In this document: in pieces, positions 44,220 to 53,967 of the stretch
How the letters are laid out: every line of letters begins with the position of its first letter
Numbering within the stretch: position 1 is the first letter of the stretch
Source: JAIEPT01 sp038217425
GTDB lineage: Bacteria; Planctomycetota; Planctomycetia; Gemmatales; Gemmataceae
Length of the DNA: 64,000 nt
Reading direction: 5' to 3'
Assembly: GCA_038217425.1 (NCBI GenBank)
Contig: JBBQPM010000007.1
Coordinates: 1-64,000 of the forward strand
Made by a program: the position numbers and the translations under genes
The notes under the pieces: model-generated
What the model saw: only the letters and a program-made list of their open reading frames with translations
Databases searched by the model: none
Told to the model about the DNA's origin: nothing

Positions 44220-45389
44220 ATGCGCGTGCGCGAACTACAAGTTTGGCAGGTTCGGATTCCGTTGCGGAAGGCGATTCGCCACGCTTCCCATACGCGCACC
44301 GAGACCGAGAACCTCGTCGTCCGTGCGACCCTGGAGGACGGTTCTCAGGGTTTCGGCGAAGGCGTCCCCCGTGAATATGTCACGGGCGAGACCATCGACT
44401 CCGCGTTTGCCCAGCTCCAGCGCAGCGACTTGGCCAGCCAGCTCGAGCCGTGCGATTCTTTCGAGAAGGCCGTGCTCCTCGCCGAACGTTTTCGGCTCGC
44501 CGATATTCCCGGAGATGAGCGTCAGTGCCAGGGGAACGGCGCCCGCTGTGCCGTCGAGTTGGCGCTGCTGGACGCTTACGGTCGACATTTTCGAAAACCC
44601 CTTTCCGCAGTGACCGCGCAGCTCGCTCCCGAGCTGTTCGAACCCAAAAACACGATTCAGTACAGCGGCGCCATCACCTCCGCCAAGGGGTGGAAGGCGC
44701 GCATCAACGCCTGGGCCATGCGTATCTTCGGGTTCAGTCAGCTCAAGGTGAAAGTCGGCATCGATGGCCAGGACGACGTCGCCCGTCTGAGTTCCATCCG
44801 CAAACGGGTCGGCGCCAAGATGGATCTGCGCGTCGACGCCAACGAGGCCTGGACCCCCGCCAACGTTCGCCAGCGCATCGAAGAACTGAAACCGTTCGGC
44901 ATCACCGCGGTGGAACAGCCGATCCCGCACGAAGAGGTACACGCCCTGCGCGCGGTTCGCCAAGGCCTGGGCGTGCCGATCATGCTGGACGAATCGCTGT
45001 GCAGCATGGTAGACGCCGAGCGTGCCGCGGACCACGGTTGGTGCGATCTCTTTAACCTCCGTTTGTCGAAAGTGGGGGGCTTCACGCGTGCCGTGCGGCT
45101 CGCCCAGTTCGCCCGCAAACGTAAACTAGGCTATCAGCTCGGGTGCCAGGTCGGCGAGACGGCGATCTTGTCCGCGGCAGGCCGGCATTTTGCGACCAGC
45201 GTCGCCGGCATTCGCTACCTGGAAGGTTCGTACGATAAACATCTGGTACGCGAAGCGCTGGGCAAAAAGGACGTCTCGTTCGGCTGGGGCGGCTGGGCGC
45301 CGGCTCTGACCGCGCCGGGGCTGGGCATCGATCTCGACCCGGCGTCGCTCCAGCGCGTCAGCATCCGCGCGGAGGTGCTCCTTGGCTGA
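44220..45389 (+). CDS. Enolase-superfamily dipeptide-epimerase-like enzyme
   Basis: A 389-residue mandelate-racemase/muconate-lactonizing-type enolase superfamily protein. The catalytic KxK motif is in LKVKVG (~residue 178), metal ligands in DANEAW, EQPIP and DES, and the second-face Lys in RLSKVGG. This set fits L-Ala-D/L-Glu or related dipeptide epimerases, which recycle peptidoglycan peptides; muconate cycloisomerase is an alternative. The following hydrolase overlaps its last codons, implying coupled expression. Confidence 0.85.
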   Translation: MRVRELQVWQVRIPLRKAIRHASHTRTETENLVVRATLEDGSQGFGEGVPREYVTGETIDSAFAQLQRSDLASQLEPCDSFEKAVLLAERFRLADIPGDERQCQGNGARCAVELALLDAYGRHFRKPLSAVTAQLAPELFEPKNTIQYSGAITSAKGWKARINAWAMRIFGFSQLKVKVGIDGQDDVARLSSIRKRVGAKMDLRVDANEAWTPANVRQRIEELKPFGITAVEQPIPHEEVHALRAVRQGLGVPIMLDESLCSMVDAERAADHGWCDLFNLRLSKVGGFTRAVRLAQFARKRKLGYQLGCQVGETAILSAAGRHFATSVAGIRYLEGSYDKHLVREALGKKDVSFGWGGWAPALTAPGLGIDLDPASLQRVSIRAEVLLG

Positions 45390-46278
45390 CGCACCCGCCT
45401 ATGCCGTCCACGACTTCAAGGCCAGCGACGGCTACGTCTGGCGTTATCGACGCTACCCGTCCGCGCTACAGCCGACCAAGGCCGAGGTCGTCTTCATTCA
45501 CGGCATTCAGAGCCATGCCGGGTGGTACGACTTCTCCTGTTCCTGGCTCAGTCAACAAGGCTACAACGTCTCGTTCCTGGATCGCCGAGGTTCCGGCATG
45601 AACGCGGAAGGCCGCGGCGACATCCCCAGCTTTCGCAGGCTGCTCGACGACCTTTCCGAGTACCTCGCCAACCTTCCGCGCGCCGTCACGCGCGGCAACA
45701 ACGTCGGGAAAATGCCGGTCTTCCTCGCCGGCATCTCCTGGGGCGGAAAGCTGGCCCTCGCCATGGAACGACGACATCCCGGCCTGGTCGACGGCATCGT
45801 GCTGCTCGCGCCCGGCATTCGCCCGCGCATCAAGCCGCACTTGTGGGATCGTGTCAAAATTCTGTTCACGCGCTTCTTTCGACCCCGCAAGGTGTTCCCT
45901 ATACCGCTGAACGACGTCGAACTCTTTACGCAGTCGCCACGCTGGCAGCAGTTCCTACGTGAAGATCCGCTCCGACTGCAGTCTGCCAGCGCCCGCATGT
46001 TAATCGAGAGCGCCCGACTCGACGGCTACCTCCGCTTCGTCCCAAAATACGTGCATGTGCCGGTGCTCTTAATGTTGGCCGAACACGACCGCATCATTCA
46101 CAATGCGAAGACCCGTGAATATGTGGAGAAGTTGGCGACCAAGGACAAAACGGTGATTGAATATCCCGGCGCCCACCACACGCTCGAATTTGAACCCGAC
46201 CCGCTCGTGTTTCTCAGCGACTTGAAGCATTGGCTCGATGAACGCGCGGCGAAGGTCGCGCAGAACAGCGCGACCTAA
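45382..46278 (+). CDS. Alpha/beta hydrolase (S33/monoacylglycerol-lipase-like)
   Basis: A 298-residue hydrolase starting at TTG within the end of the epimerase gene. Motifs: VVFIHGIQSHAGWYDFS (HG oxyanion), FLDRRGSGMNAEGRGD, the nucleophile elbow FLAGISWGGKLA (GxSxG), the acid in MLAEHDRI and the catalytic His in PGAHHTLEFE. It acts on a small ester or peptide; the pairing with a dipeptide epimerase suggests peptide or peptidoglycan-fragment turnover, but this is inference. Confidence 0.85.
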   Translation: MADAPAYAVHDFKASDGYVWRYRRYPSALQPTKAEVVFIHGIQSHAGWYDFSCSWLSQQGYNVSFLDRRGSGMNAEGRGDIPSFRRLLDDLSEYLANLPRAVTRGNNVGKMPVFLAGISWGGKLALAMERRHPGLVDGIVLLAPGIRPRIKPHLWDRVKILFTRFFRPRKVFPIPLNDVELFTQSPRWQQFLREDPLRLQSASARMLIESARLDGYLRFVPKYVHVPVLLMLAEHDRIIHNAKTREYVEKLATKDKTVIEYPGAHHTLEFEPDPLVFLSDLKHWLDERAAKVAQNSAT

Positions 46279-46283
46279 AGAAA

Positions 46284-46309
46284 AGGCGACCCGATTGCTC
46301 GGGTCGCCT
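46284..46309 (-). terminator. Intrinsic terminator
   Basis: AGGCGACCCGA (46284-46294) and TCGGGTCGCCT (46299-46309) form an 11-base-pair stem with a TTGC loop. On the minus strand it is followed by TTTTCTTT, so it terminates the DksA-like gene; it may also act on the convergent hydrolase transcript. Confidence 0.8.
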
Positions 46310-46332
46310 GAAAAGAATGCTTGCGGATCCAA

Positions 46333-46788
46333 TTACCGACTCGGGATGTCCATCTCGAGATCGTTAATGCGGAATTCCCGAGCGTCGTCGCCCGATTCTT
46401 TGATTTTGTCCCAGTGGACCGCGCCCGGCCGGCCTTCGAGGCTGCCGTACGTCTCGATCTCACGGGCGCACTCGATACACGTCGAACTGAAGGGCAACGC
46501 GTTCAAACGCGCCACCGGAATCTTCTTCGCACAGCCTTCGCAGGTACCATAGGTCCCCTTGCGGAGTTTCTGCAAAGAAAGCTCGATCTGGCCCAATTCG
46601 CGCGATTCGAACTCGGCGATTTGGCTGTTAACCTCTTCCGATCCGGCATCAAATGCCATATCGGCGGCGTCGCCCATCGTGTCGGCGGCGCGGAGACTGC
46701 CCAAGTTCACGCCGAGACGCTTACGAAGCTCATCTCGACGAGACACCAGGGTTTGATGCAGACGGAGCAGGGCATCACGACGAGCCAT
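46333..46788 (-). CDS. DksA/TraR-type C4 zinc-finger protein
   Basis: A 151-residue protein with an N-terminal coiled coil (LHQTLVSRRDELRKRLGVNL) and a C-terminal zinc finger CEGCAKK...CIEC (residues ~92-115), the DksA/TraR arrangement. The family modulates RNA polymerase through the secondary channel. The coiled-coil tip lacks an obvious DksA-type DxxDxA pattern, though GDAADMAFDAGSEE is similar to TraR/YocK-type members. It is probably a general transcription modulator. Confidence 0.85.
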   Translation of the reverse strand: MARRDALLRLHQTLVSRRDELRKRLGVNLGSLRAADTMGDAADMAFDAGSEEVNSQIAEFESRELGQIELSLQKLRKGTYGTCEGCAKKIPVARLNALPFSSTCIECAREIETYGSLEGRPGAVHWDKIKESGDDAREFRINDLEMDIPSR

Positions 46789-47155
46789 GACCCACCCCCT
46801 TTCGTAAAGTATGAGGGAAAAAAATGCTCGGAAGCCCTCCTATGCACTTTCAGTGCCGCTTCCCAATCGGCCATGCAAATCCAATCTAACTAAATTCAAA
46901 ATAACAACTTACGGCACCGTGTCAGATTTCGAGAGACAACTCTGGGTACCGGGTTAGGCATTCAAGCGTTGCAAAATGGTACAAAAGCTCCCAAATGTGG
47001 CGACGCGTGGCGTGCGTACAGGGGAAGTCGGCAAAAGGCGGACATCGGCTGAAAAACCGGTAAGAAATTCCGTGCTACGCAGGCAAATTTCCCCGTCACA
47101 GCCCGGCTGCGTGGATACGCTTTCCTTACGCCCGCAACTTTCCAGGAGAATTCCG
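46789..47155. other. Divergent intergenic region, no gene
   Basis: An AT-richer stretch (46880-46915) typical of a promoter region lies between the DksA-like gene and the esterase. I see no hairpin family, RNA gene or convincing small frame. Confidence 0.4.
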
Positions 47156-48028
47156 ATGTGGACAACCGCTCTAGTCGCCCTCGCCCTGGCCTTCCCCCCG
47201 GCGCCGGAAATTCTGCCGCTGTGGCCCAAAGAGATCCCCGGTCCTAAAAGCGCGGATGCGGGCAACGTGCCGACCCTGACCGTCCATCTTGCCGATCCCG
47301 CCAAGGCCACCGGCGCCGCTGTCGTCGTCTGCCCCGGCGGCGGCTATTCGGGACGTGCCCTCGATCATGAAGGCAAACAAATCGTCGAATGGCTTAACGA
47401 GCGCGGCGTGGCGGCGTACCTGCTCAAGTACCGCACCGTCAACGAATCCAAAGTCAAAGCCCCGCTCCACCCCGGTCCCATGCTCGACGTACAGCAGGCC
47501 ATTCGCATCGTCCGCTCCCGCGCCGCGGTAGACAAGATCGACCCGAAGAAGGTCGGCGTCTGGGGCTTTTCTGCAGGCGGGCATCTCGCCTCCACCGCCG
47601 CCACGCATTTCGATGCCGGCAAACCCGACGGCGACGCCGTCGCCCAGCAAAGTTGCCGTCCCGACTTTGCCATCCTCGCCTATCCTGTCATCACCATGGG
47701 CGCCCATACGCACGGCGGTTCCAAGAACAATCTTCTGGGCCCCAATCCGGCCCCCGAACTCGTCCAGTTCTACTCCAACGAATTGCACGTCACGCCGCAG
47801 ACGCCGCCCATCTTCTTGTTTCACACCGCTGAGGACAAGGCGGTGCCGATCGAGAACGCCCGGCTCTTTCGCGCCGCCTGCCAAAAGCATGGCGTCGCGG
47901 TGATGATGGTCGAGTACGAGAAGGGCGCCCATGGCGCCGGCCTTGGCAAGAAATCGAACCTGCCGCTGGCCCAATGGCCGACCCAACTCGAAGGCTGGCT
48001 GAAGACGCGCGGCTTGATCGCCAAGTAA
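47156..48028 (+). CDS. Secreted alpha/beta hydrolase / acetyl-esterase-like
   Basis: A 290-residue protein with a short signal-like N-terminus (MWTTALVALALAFPPAPE). LPLWPKEIPGPK and VVVCPGGGYSGRALDHEG are typical of planctomycete carbohydrate-esterase-like hydrolases. The nucleophile elbow is GVWGFSAGGHLAST (GxSxG), the acid is in FHTAEDKAVP and the catalytic His in EKGAHGAGLG. AGGAG precedes the start. It is probably a periplasmic esterase acting on acetylated sugars. Confidence 0.85.
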   Translation: MWTTALVALALAFPPAPEILPLWPKEIPGPKSADAGNVPTLTVHLADPAKATGAAVVVCPGGGYSGRALDHEGKQIVEWLNERGVAAYLLKYRTVNESKVKAPLHPGPMLDVQQAIRIVRSRAAVDKIDPKKVGVWGFSAGGHLASTAATHFDAGKPDGDAVAQQSCRPDFAILAYPVITMGAHTHGGSKNNLLGPNPAPELVQFYSNELHVTPQTPPIFLFHTAEDKAVPIENARLFRAACQKHGVAVMMVEYEKGAHGAGLGKKSNLPLAQWPTQLEGWLKTRGLIAK

Positions 48029-48115
48029 CTGTCCAGGCCGGCGCTCCCGCACGGAAATTCGTCGCCCCGATTCGGCATGTATACAATGGAGGAAAAGGCA
48101 ACACGGAGAGGCGAC

Positions 48116-48499
48116 ATGACCAGTAAAGTGCTCAGCCTGGGACAATGTGCCGCGGACAGCTTCGCGATCAAGCAGACGATCGAGGCGACTTTCGACGTCG
48201 AAGTCGTCGGCGTCGACACGCTTTCCGAGGCAATGGCGCAACTCAAAGACGAGCGATTTTCCCTGATTCTCGTCAACCGGATACTCGACCGCGACGGCGC
48301 CTCGGGGCTTTCGTGCATCGAGCAGATTCAAAACCGCGACGGCGGCACGCCGATCATGTTGGTGAGCAACTTGGCCGGCGCCCAGAAGCAAGCACTTACC
48401 GCCGGCGCCGTCCCAGGCTTCGGCAAGGCGGAACTGAACGAACCGAAGACGCTCACCCAACTCCACAGCTACCTCACACGCCGTGACGTCGAGAAGTAA
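48116..48499 (+). CDS. Degenerate receiver-domain protein
   Basis: A 127-residue stand-alone receiver-like fold: MTSKVLSLGQCAADSFAIKQ, FSLILVNRILDRDGASG, TPIMLVSNLAGAQKQALTAG and FGKAEL. The site where the phosphoacceptor Asp is expected after LILV is Asn, and the N-terminal acidic pair is missing (GQCAAD), so phosphorylation is unlikely. GGAGAGG precedes the start. It could be a protein-interaction module. Confidence 0.75.
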   Translation: MTSKVLSLGQCAADSFAIKQTIEATFDVEVVGVDTLSEAMAQLKDERFSLILVNRILDRDGASGLSCIEQIQNRDGGTPIMLVSNLAGAQKQALTAGAVPGFGKAELNEPKTLTQLHSYLTRRDVEK

Positions 48500-48605
48500 C
48501 GACAAAGACCCTTTTCACGCAACCCGTTCACGACCCGCATGCCTCGGCATCGAAGTTGCTTCTCGGTAGAACCTGGAAAAACGAACGGTTGCGTGGAACG
48601 TTATC

Positions 48606-50984
48606 ATGTTTCGTAGTCTCGGTACCGTATTGGTTCGCTTCGCCCCCCTCTTCATTCTCGGTTGGCTGGCGCTGTTGTTTGTGGGCTGGAAACTCTCTCC
48701 TGCCTGGAATGACGTCACGGCTTCGGGAGAAGTCGAGTTTCTGCCCGCCGGCGCTCCCAGCCGGGAGGCTGAAACGCTGCTCAAAGACGCCTTTCTGGAT
48801 TACACCGCGAGCAGCGTAGTTCTCGTCATTCGTCGGCAGGACGACAAACTTCAGGAGGCGGACAAGACCTTTGTCCAGCGCGAACTGAGCCCCAGGATCC
48901 GGGCGCTGGCGGACGAGAAGGTAGGCGAATCGATCAACAATCTGCGCACGTTCGCCGAGGAAGGCGCCGGGCTATTGTTGATCAGCCCCGATCGAAAAGC
49001 GACGCTGGTGGTCGTGGAACTGTCGACGTCGTTTCAAAACTCTGCCAATCACGCGCTGTCGGGCGCCGTCGAACGCATCTTCGCCGAACTCCGCCAGGAA
49101 AACAAAGTCCCCGCAGGGCTCGATCTTTTCATCAGCGGCAGCGCCGTCGCGGGACGCGATTTGGATCACGCTCAGTCAGCGAGCGCCCAGTCGATCGAGC
49201 GCTGGACCATTGCCGTGGTGCTGGTGCTGCTGATTCTCATCTTACGAGCGCCTTTTCTCGCATTGCTCCCCTTGCTCACCGTGTTCGTGGCCGTGCAAAT
49301 CTCGTTGTTCACAATCGCGATATTGGCCGAGAAGAAGATCCTGACGGTCTCGAGCGACTTGCGCATCTTCATCACCGTTCTCAGTTATGGCGCGGGCGTC
49401 GATTATTGCTTGCTCCTCATCGATCGTTACGAAGAAGAATTGAGACATTGGTCCTCGCCGAGCGAGGCGCTGGCATCCACGCTCGCCAAGGTGGGGAGCA
49501 CCATCGCCGCCAGCGCCGCGACGGTGATCATCGGCATCGGCATGCTCGCCTTTGCCAGCTTCGGCAAGATCCGCGAGGCCGGGTTGGTGATCCCGCTCGC
49601 GATTTCCGTGGCGCTCCTGGCCACGCTCACATTGGGCGGCGCCCTGCTCCATGTCGTAGGGCGCTACGCGTTTTGGCCCCGAACCGTCGCGGCGGAACGA
49701 GGCGGTTTCATTGCAAACCAGTGGGACCGATTGGGAGCGGCGCTCCTGCGGACGCCGGGACGGATCGCGTTCGTCGTGCTCGTCGTCATGCTGCCATTCG
49801 CCTTCGCGGGGCTCAAGTATGCCGACGAAACGAACTTCAGCCCGCTCAGCGACCTCCCCAAATCGGCGCCGAGCGTAATCGGCACAGACGCCCTGGTGGA
49901 GCACTTCCCCGCGGGCATTCTGGGGCCCGCGACCGTCCTCGTACGGAACGATCGCGTCGACTTCACGACGCCCGAAGGGATCGCGCTCATCGCGGAACTC
50001 ACGCAATCGCTTCGCGCCCGCAAAAGCGAGTTCGCGCTGGCCGACCTGCGTAGCTTGTCCGTCCCGCTGGGAATTAGCGAGGGGGTAGAAAGCCGACTCG
50101 CGGAGTACGGCCCCCGGCGTGCGACGGTAGAAGCGGAAATGACTGGCCGCGCCCGCAATCGGCTGATCGCCCAGAGCGAAGCGCTCGCCGGGCACGTCAC
50201 CCGCCTGGATTTGACGTTTGTGGGCAATCCGTTCTCGGAAACGAGCATCGCCAATCTCAGACGGCTCCAGGCGGCGCTCCCCGCCATGATGCCGGCGGGA
50301 TTGCACGACACGCAAATCGCAATCGCCGGCACGCTCGCCTCGTTGCGCGATCTCAGCGACGCCAAACGCGCGGATCAATCGCTCATTCAACTCCTGGTAC
50401 CCCTTGCAGTGCTGCTCGTGCTCATCGTGATGCTGCGGCGCGTCGTCATCTCCGTCTATTTGATTCTCAGCGTTCTGTTCAGTTACTGGGCGACGCTGGG
50501 ACTGACGTATCTCGTCTTTCAGGGAATGTCCGGGCCCGAGTTCATCGGCCTGGACTGGAAGGTTTCCATCTTTCTCTTCACGATTCTGGTGGCCGTCGGC
50601 GAGGACTACAACATTTTCCTACTGGGCCGTGTGCAGGAAGAGCAGGACGCGCACGGTTCGCTACATGCCGTCCCCATCGCGCTGGCGCGCACCGGAGCGG
50701 TCATCTCCAGTTGCGGTTTGCTGATGGCCGGCACGTTCGCGGCGCTTCTTTCCGGTTCGCTCACCGCGATGCAGCAGCTTGGATTCGCACTGGTGGTCGG
50801 CGTGCTCGTCGATACGCTCGTGGTGCGTCCCCTCCTCGTACCGGCGTTCCTGATCCTAATCCAGCGCTGGTTCCCCGGCCGTTGGGGGAGCTACATGGCA
50901 CTGGGAAAAGGCGAGCCGTTGCTCGAATCTCCCGCGGCCGAGGACGTAGCGTCCCCGGTTCGATCGACTCTGGAGCACCGTTAG
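48606..50984 (+). CDS. MMPL/RND-family exporter
   Basis: A 792-residue RND-superfamily membrane protein with two halves. Each has one leading transmembrane helix, a large periplasmic loop (residues ~35-205 and ~400-580) and a block of five helices. The first helix block contains GAGVDYCLLLIDRYEEEL and the second GEDYNIFLLGRVQEEQ, matching the conserved GxxxDY/GEDYN motifs of MmpL proteins. It exports lipids or small hydrophobic molecules, substrate unknown. It is followed 28 bases later by the PhnD-like gene. Confidence 0.9.
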   Translation: MFRSLGTVLVRFAPLFILGWLALLFVGWKLSPAWNDVTASGEVEFLPAGAPSREAETLLKDAFLDYTASSVVLVIRRQDDKLQEADKTFVQRELSPRIRALADEKVGESINNLRTFAEEGAGLLLISPDRKATLVVVELSTSFQNSANHALSGAVERIFAELRQENKVPAGLDLFISGSAVAGRDLDHAQSASAQSIERWTIAVVLVLLILILRAPFLALLPLLTVFVAVQISLFTIAILAEKKILTVSSDLRIFITVLSYGAGVDYCLLLIDRYEEELRHWSSPSEALASTLAKVGSTIAASAATVIIGIGMLAFASFGKIREAGLVIPLAISVALLATLTLGGALLHVVGRYAFWPRTVAAERGGFIANQWDRLGAALLRTPGRIAFVVLVVMLPFAFAGLKYADETNFSPLSDLPKSAPSVIGTDALVEHFPAGILGPATVLVRNDRVDFTTPEGIALIAELTQSLRARKSEFALADLRSLSVPLGISEGVESRLAEYGPRRATVEAEMTGRARNRLIAQSEALAGHVTRLDLTFVGNPFSETSIANLRRLQAALPAMMPAGLHDTQIAIAGTLASLRDLSDAKRADQSLIQLLVPLAVLLVLIVMLRRVVISVYLILSVLFSYWATLGLTYLVFQGMSGPEFIGLDWKVSIFLFTILVAVGEDYNIFLLGRVQEEQDAHGSLHAVPIALARTGAVISSCGLLMAGTFAALLSGSLTAMQQLGFALVVGVLVDTLVVRPLLVPAFLILIQRWFPGRWGSYMALGKGEPLLESPAAEDVASPVRSTLEHR

Positions 50985-51012
50985 GAAACTTTACTCGAAA
51001 GGCGTCCATCTC

Positions 51013-51879
51013 ATGAAGTTCTTTACCTCGCTCACATGGGGCTTGCTGCTGACCGCGGGCGTCGTGCACGCCCAGGGGGAGCCCGCGAAACCCTTGACGT
51101 TTGGGATCTCCCCCTCGCTTTTGAAGGATCTATCGCTGGGGCAGCAGAAGTTCCTTTCCGAAGAATTCCCGCTGTTAATCAAGGACGTGACCGGGTTGGA
51201 GGGGAAACTCGCCCAGGGTAAAAGCTTCATGGAAGTGGCGCAGAAGCTCCTGGACGGAACAAATCAATTCGCCATCATACCCGGCGTCGAGTTCGCCTGG
51301 ATCCAGGAAAAGCATCCCGAATTGAAACCGCTTCTGGCGGCGATCTATCGCAAACCCGAGGTGTATGGAGTGATGGCTGTCAAGAAGGACAGCAAGTACG
51401 CCAAGCCGGCGGACCTCAAAGGCCAAACTCTGGGATTGCTGAGGCAGGGCAAAATGCACGTCGAGCTATTCGTCCATAAGGAAACGCAGAGCGACCTGGG
51501 TTCGTTCTTTAGCAAGGTGACGGAACCCGACAACGCGGAATCGGCTCTGGACGACGTGCTCCTGGGGAAAGTCCAGGCCGTCGCGATCGATGACGCGGGG
51601 CTTGAGACTTACAAGGAGATCAACCCGGGGAAGTTCAAACGATTGACCGTGATCGCCAAGTCCGAGCGATTTCCTCCTGGAATCATCGCGTATGATCCGC
51701 AAAAGGTGGACCCCAAGGTGGTGGAGCGATTTCGCGCGGGCCTGCTGAAGGCCCATCTGAACGAGCGCAGCCGGGATGCGATGACTTCGTTCCGCATTAC
51801 GGAGTTCACGTCGGTCCCTGCCGAGATGGACGGCTGGCTCAAGGAAATCCGCAGCGTCTACAAGAATTCGACCAAATGA
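51013..51879 (+). CDS. PhnD-like periplasmic binding protein
   Basis: A 288-residue protein with a signal peptide (MKFFTSLTWGLLLTAGVVHA) and the phosphate/phosphonate PhnD-like binding fold: LTFGISPSLL, FAIIPGVEFAWI, YGVMAVKKDSKYAKPADLKG and AIDDAGLETYKEINPGKFKR. There is no ABC permease or ATPase nearby. Its position after an MMPL exporter suggests a ligand-sensing or chaperoning role rather than classic phosphonate uptake. Confidence 0.8.
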   Translation: MKFFTSLTWGLLLTAGVVHAQGEPAKPLTFGISPSLLKDLSLGQQKFLSEEFPLLIKDVTGLEGKLAQGKSFMEVAQKLLDGTNQFAIIPGVEFAWIQEKHPELKPLLAAIYRKPEVYGVMAVKKDSKYAKPADLKGQTLGLLRQGKMHVELFVHKETQSDLGSFFSKVTEPDNAESALDDVLLGKVQAVAIDDAGLETYKEINPGKFKRLTVIAKSERFPPGIIAYDPQKVDPKVVERFRAGLLKAHLNERSRDAMTSFRITEFTSVPAEMDGWLKEIRSVYKNSTK

Positions 51880-52275
51880 CGAAAGGGCAAAGCCCGGGGA
51901 TAGCCATCCCCGGGCTCTCAGTGCGGGTAGATTCCCGGCGAGGTGTTTTGAACGCCTCGATGGCCGCAGTTATCGAGGGTTGCATTTTGCGGCGGAAGGC
52001 CGGGGAAGCGTGGGGGTGTTGTTGATGCCGATCGCTTTCGTGCGCCTCATGGTAGGTTCACCGACCTCCAGTGGCTCAAGGATTTGGCGACGGGACAGGA
52101 TGCGTAGATCTCTATGACCCCAGGCGGCCCGGTCTCGGAGGTGAGCGAAGGAGGCCCAGGGAATCGTCCTAGGGAATTTACTATACGCTTCGATCAGAAT
52201 ACGTGAGGGCCGAGGTTCGGAAAACATTTCACGCCAGAAAGCCGGCGGGCGCGCTGCGGCGTCCGCGGGGGTTCC
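51880..52275. other. Intergenic region with hairpin and possible gene remnant
   Basis: A hairpin AGCCCGGGGAT/ATCCCCGGGCT (51891-51916) follows the PhnD-like stop. On the minus strand 51970-52227 is an open frame of 85 codons (FPRTIPWASFAHLRDRAAWG) with coding-like composition but no recognised family; it may be a remnant. Confidence 0.35.
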
Positions 52276-53949
52276 TCAATCCGAAGAAGGGGAAGGTCGT
52301 GGCGGCGAGACTAATTGTTGTGCCATGGCCTGGAAGACGCCCTCCCACTCGCCGACCGATTGCTGGCGAAACAGGCGAGCCGTCGGATACCAGAACGTCG
52401 TGTCGCCGCGAAGTAGCCAGCGCCAGTCGGGGACGTGGGCCAAGGCGATCCAGACAGGAACGCCGAGCCCGCCCGCGAGGTGAGCGATCGACGTGTCGGC
52501 CGTGAGCACCAAGTCTAAACTCATCATGACGGCGGCGGTGTCCATGAAAGCGCCGACTTCGCCGTCGAAGTCGCCCAGGTCCGTCACCGGGAAGCTGGCC
52601 TCCGCCAGGTCGCCGCCCCGTTGCAGACTCACGAGCGTAACGTCCGGATTCCGTGCGAGCGGAGCGAGCTGCGCAAGGGGGAAGGAACGCCTGCAATTTT
52701 CGGGATGCAGCGGATTTCCTTGCCAGGCGACGCCGATGCGAAAGCCTTTCACCCCCGCCAAACGTTCGCGCCAGTGCTCGATCAACGCGAGGTCGGCGAA
52801 CAAATACGGGATCTCCGCCGGGATCGTGGCGAGCGTGGTACGGAGCAGGTGCGGCAAGCTCAAAAAAGGCGCCTGCACATGACACGCAGGCGTCGCCCCT
52901 TCGTCGTCCGCCAGGACGTCGATGCCGGGAGTTCGGCTCAGCAGGGAAATGAGTTTGCCGGGAACGCTAGCGACGACTCGGCCTCCCATTCGCTGGGCGA
53001 GCGCGGCATATCGGATGAATTGCAAGGTGTCGCCGAGGCCTTGTTCCGCGTGGAGCAAGACCGTTCGGCCGTCAAGGAAGCCGCCGTCCCAGAAGGGCTG
53101 GGGAAATTGCCTCGGCGAAAGTTCCGGGAGCCGCCAACGCCATTCGTATTCAGGCCAACCCCGTTCGTAATCGCCGGCGAGCAGCCAGGTCGTGGCGCGA
53201 TTGAGATGCGACAATGCCATGCCGGGGTCGGCGTAAAGCGCCGCGGCAAAGCTGTCGAGAGCCTCGTCGAGTCGGCCGGCGAGTTTGTACGCGGTTGCCA
53301 GGTCGTGATGGTATTCGGCGAAATGAGAACTGCGTGAAACGGCGCTGCGAAGGGCCTCAATCGCTTCGTCGAACCGATCGAGTCCGCACAGCGCCTTGCC
53401 CAGGCCGTTGAGAAACGTCGACGTCTCCGGCGAATCTTTGAGCGCCTTCTGATGGTACGCGACCGATTCCGCGTATCGACCCTGTTCCTGACAAAGCACG
53501 CCCAGGTGAAACAAGGTCCAACCCAAGCGGGGAAGGCCCGCGAGTCCCTGAAGGTAGCTGGCTTCCGCCTCGGCGAGTCGGCCCATCGCCTTCAGGACGT
53601 TGCCGCGATCCACGTAGACGGTCGGGAAGCACCTCGGTTGCCGAATCATCTCGTCGTAACACGCGAGCGCTTCCTCGCGCTTGCCGAGCGAAAGCAGGAC
53701 GCTGCCGAGGTTGCTGAGGGCTTCCTGATGCTGGGGTTCGACGTCGAGGGCTTGCCGAAAAAGAGCGACCGCCGACTCGTTGTCGCCGCGCTGGTAAGCG
53801 ATGACGCCGAGCCCGTGCAGAGCGTCGGCGTGCCTGGGAGCGACTTGCAAGATTTGGCGATAGAGCGGCTCCGCTTTCGAGAGTTCGCCTTGCTGATGGA
53901 CCTTCAGCGCCGCCTGATACTTCTTGGCCAGCGGAGTTTGTTTCGCCAT
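52276..53949 (-). CDS. TPR-repeat protein with C-terminal glycosyltransferase-like domain
   Basis: A 557-residue protein. Residues ~1-250 form about seven tetratricopeptide repeats (ADALHGLGVIAYQRGDNESA, then EALSNLGSVLLSLGKREEAL and EYHHDLATAYKLAGRLDEAL). Residues ~270-550 form a GT-B-type domain as in TPR-linked glycosyltransferase-9/41-like proteins: LLHAEQGLGDTLQFIRYAAL, FRIGVAWQGNPLHPENCRRS and DLVLTADTSIAHLAGGLGVP. It probably glycosylates proteins or surface polymers. It lies 18 bases downstream of the TIG-repeat gene, a possible substrate. Confidence 0.85.
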   Translation of the reverse strand: MAKQTPLAKKYQAALKVHQQGELSKAEPLYRQILQVAPRHADALHGLGVIAYQRGDNESAVALFRQALDVEPQHQEALSNLGSVLLSLGKREEALACYDEMIRQPRCFPTVYVDRGNVLKAMGRLAEAEASYLQGLAGLPRLGWTLFHLGVLCQEQGRYAESVAYHQKALKDSPETSTFLNGLGKALCGLDRFDEAIEALRSAVSRSSHFAEYHHDLATAYKLAGRLDEALDSFAAALYADPGMALSHLNRATTWLLAGDYERGWPEYEWRWRLPELSPRQFPQPFWDGGFLDGRTVLLHAEQGLGDTLQFIRYAALAQRMGGRVVASVPGKLISLLSRTPGIDVLADDEGATPACHVQAPFLSLPHLLRTTLATIPAEIPYLFADLALIEHWRERLAGVKGFRIGVAWQGNPLHPENCRRSFPLAQLAPLARNPDVTLVSLQRGGDLAEASFPVTDLGDFDGEVGAFMDTAAVMMSLDLVLTADTSIAHLAGGLGVPVWIALAHVPDWRWLLRGDTTFWYPTARLFRQQSVGEWEGVFQAMAQQLVSPPRPSPSSD

Positions 53950-53967
53950 GACGCCCGCTCTTCTCGA

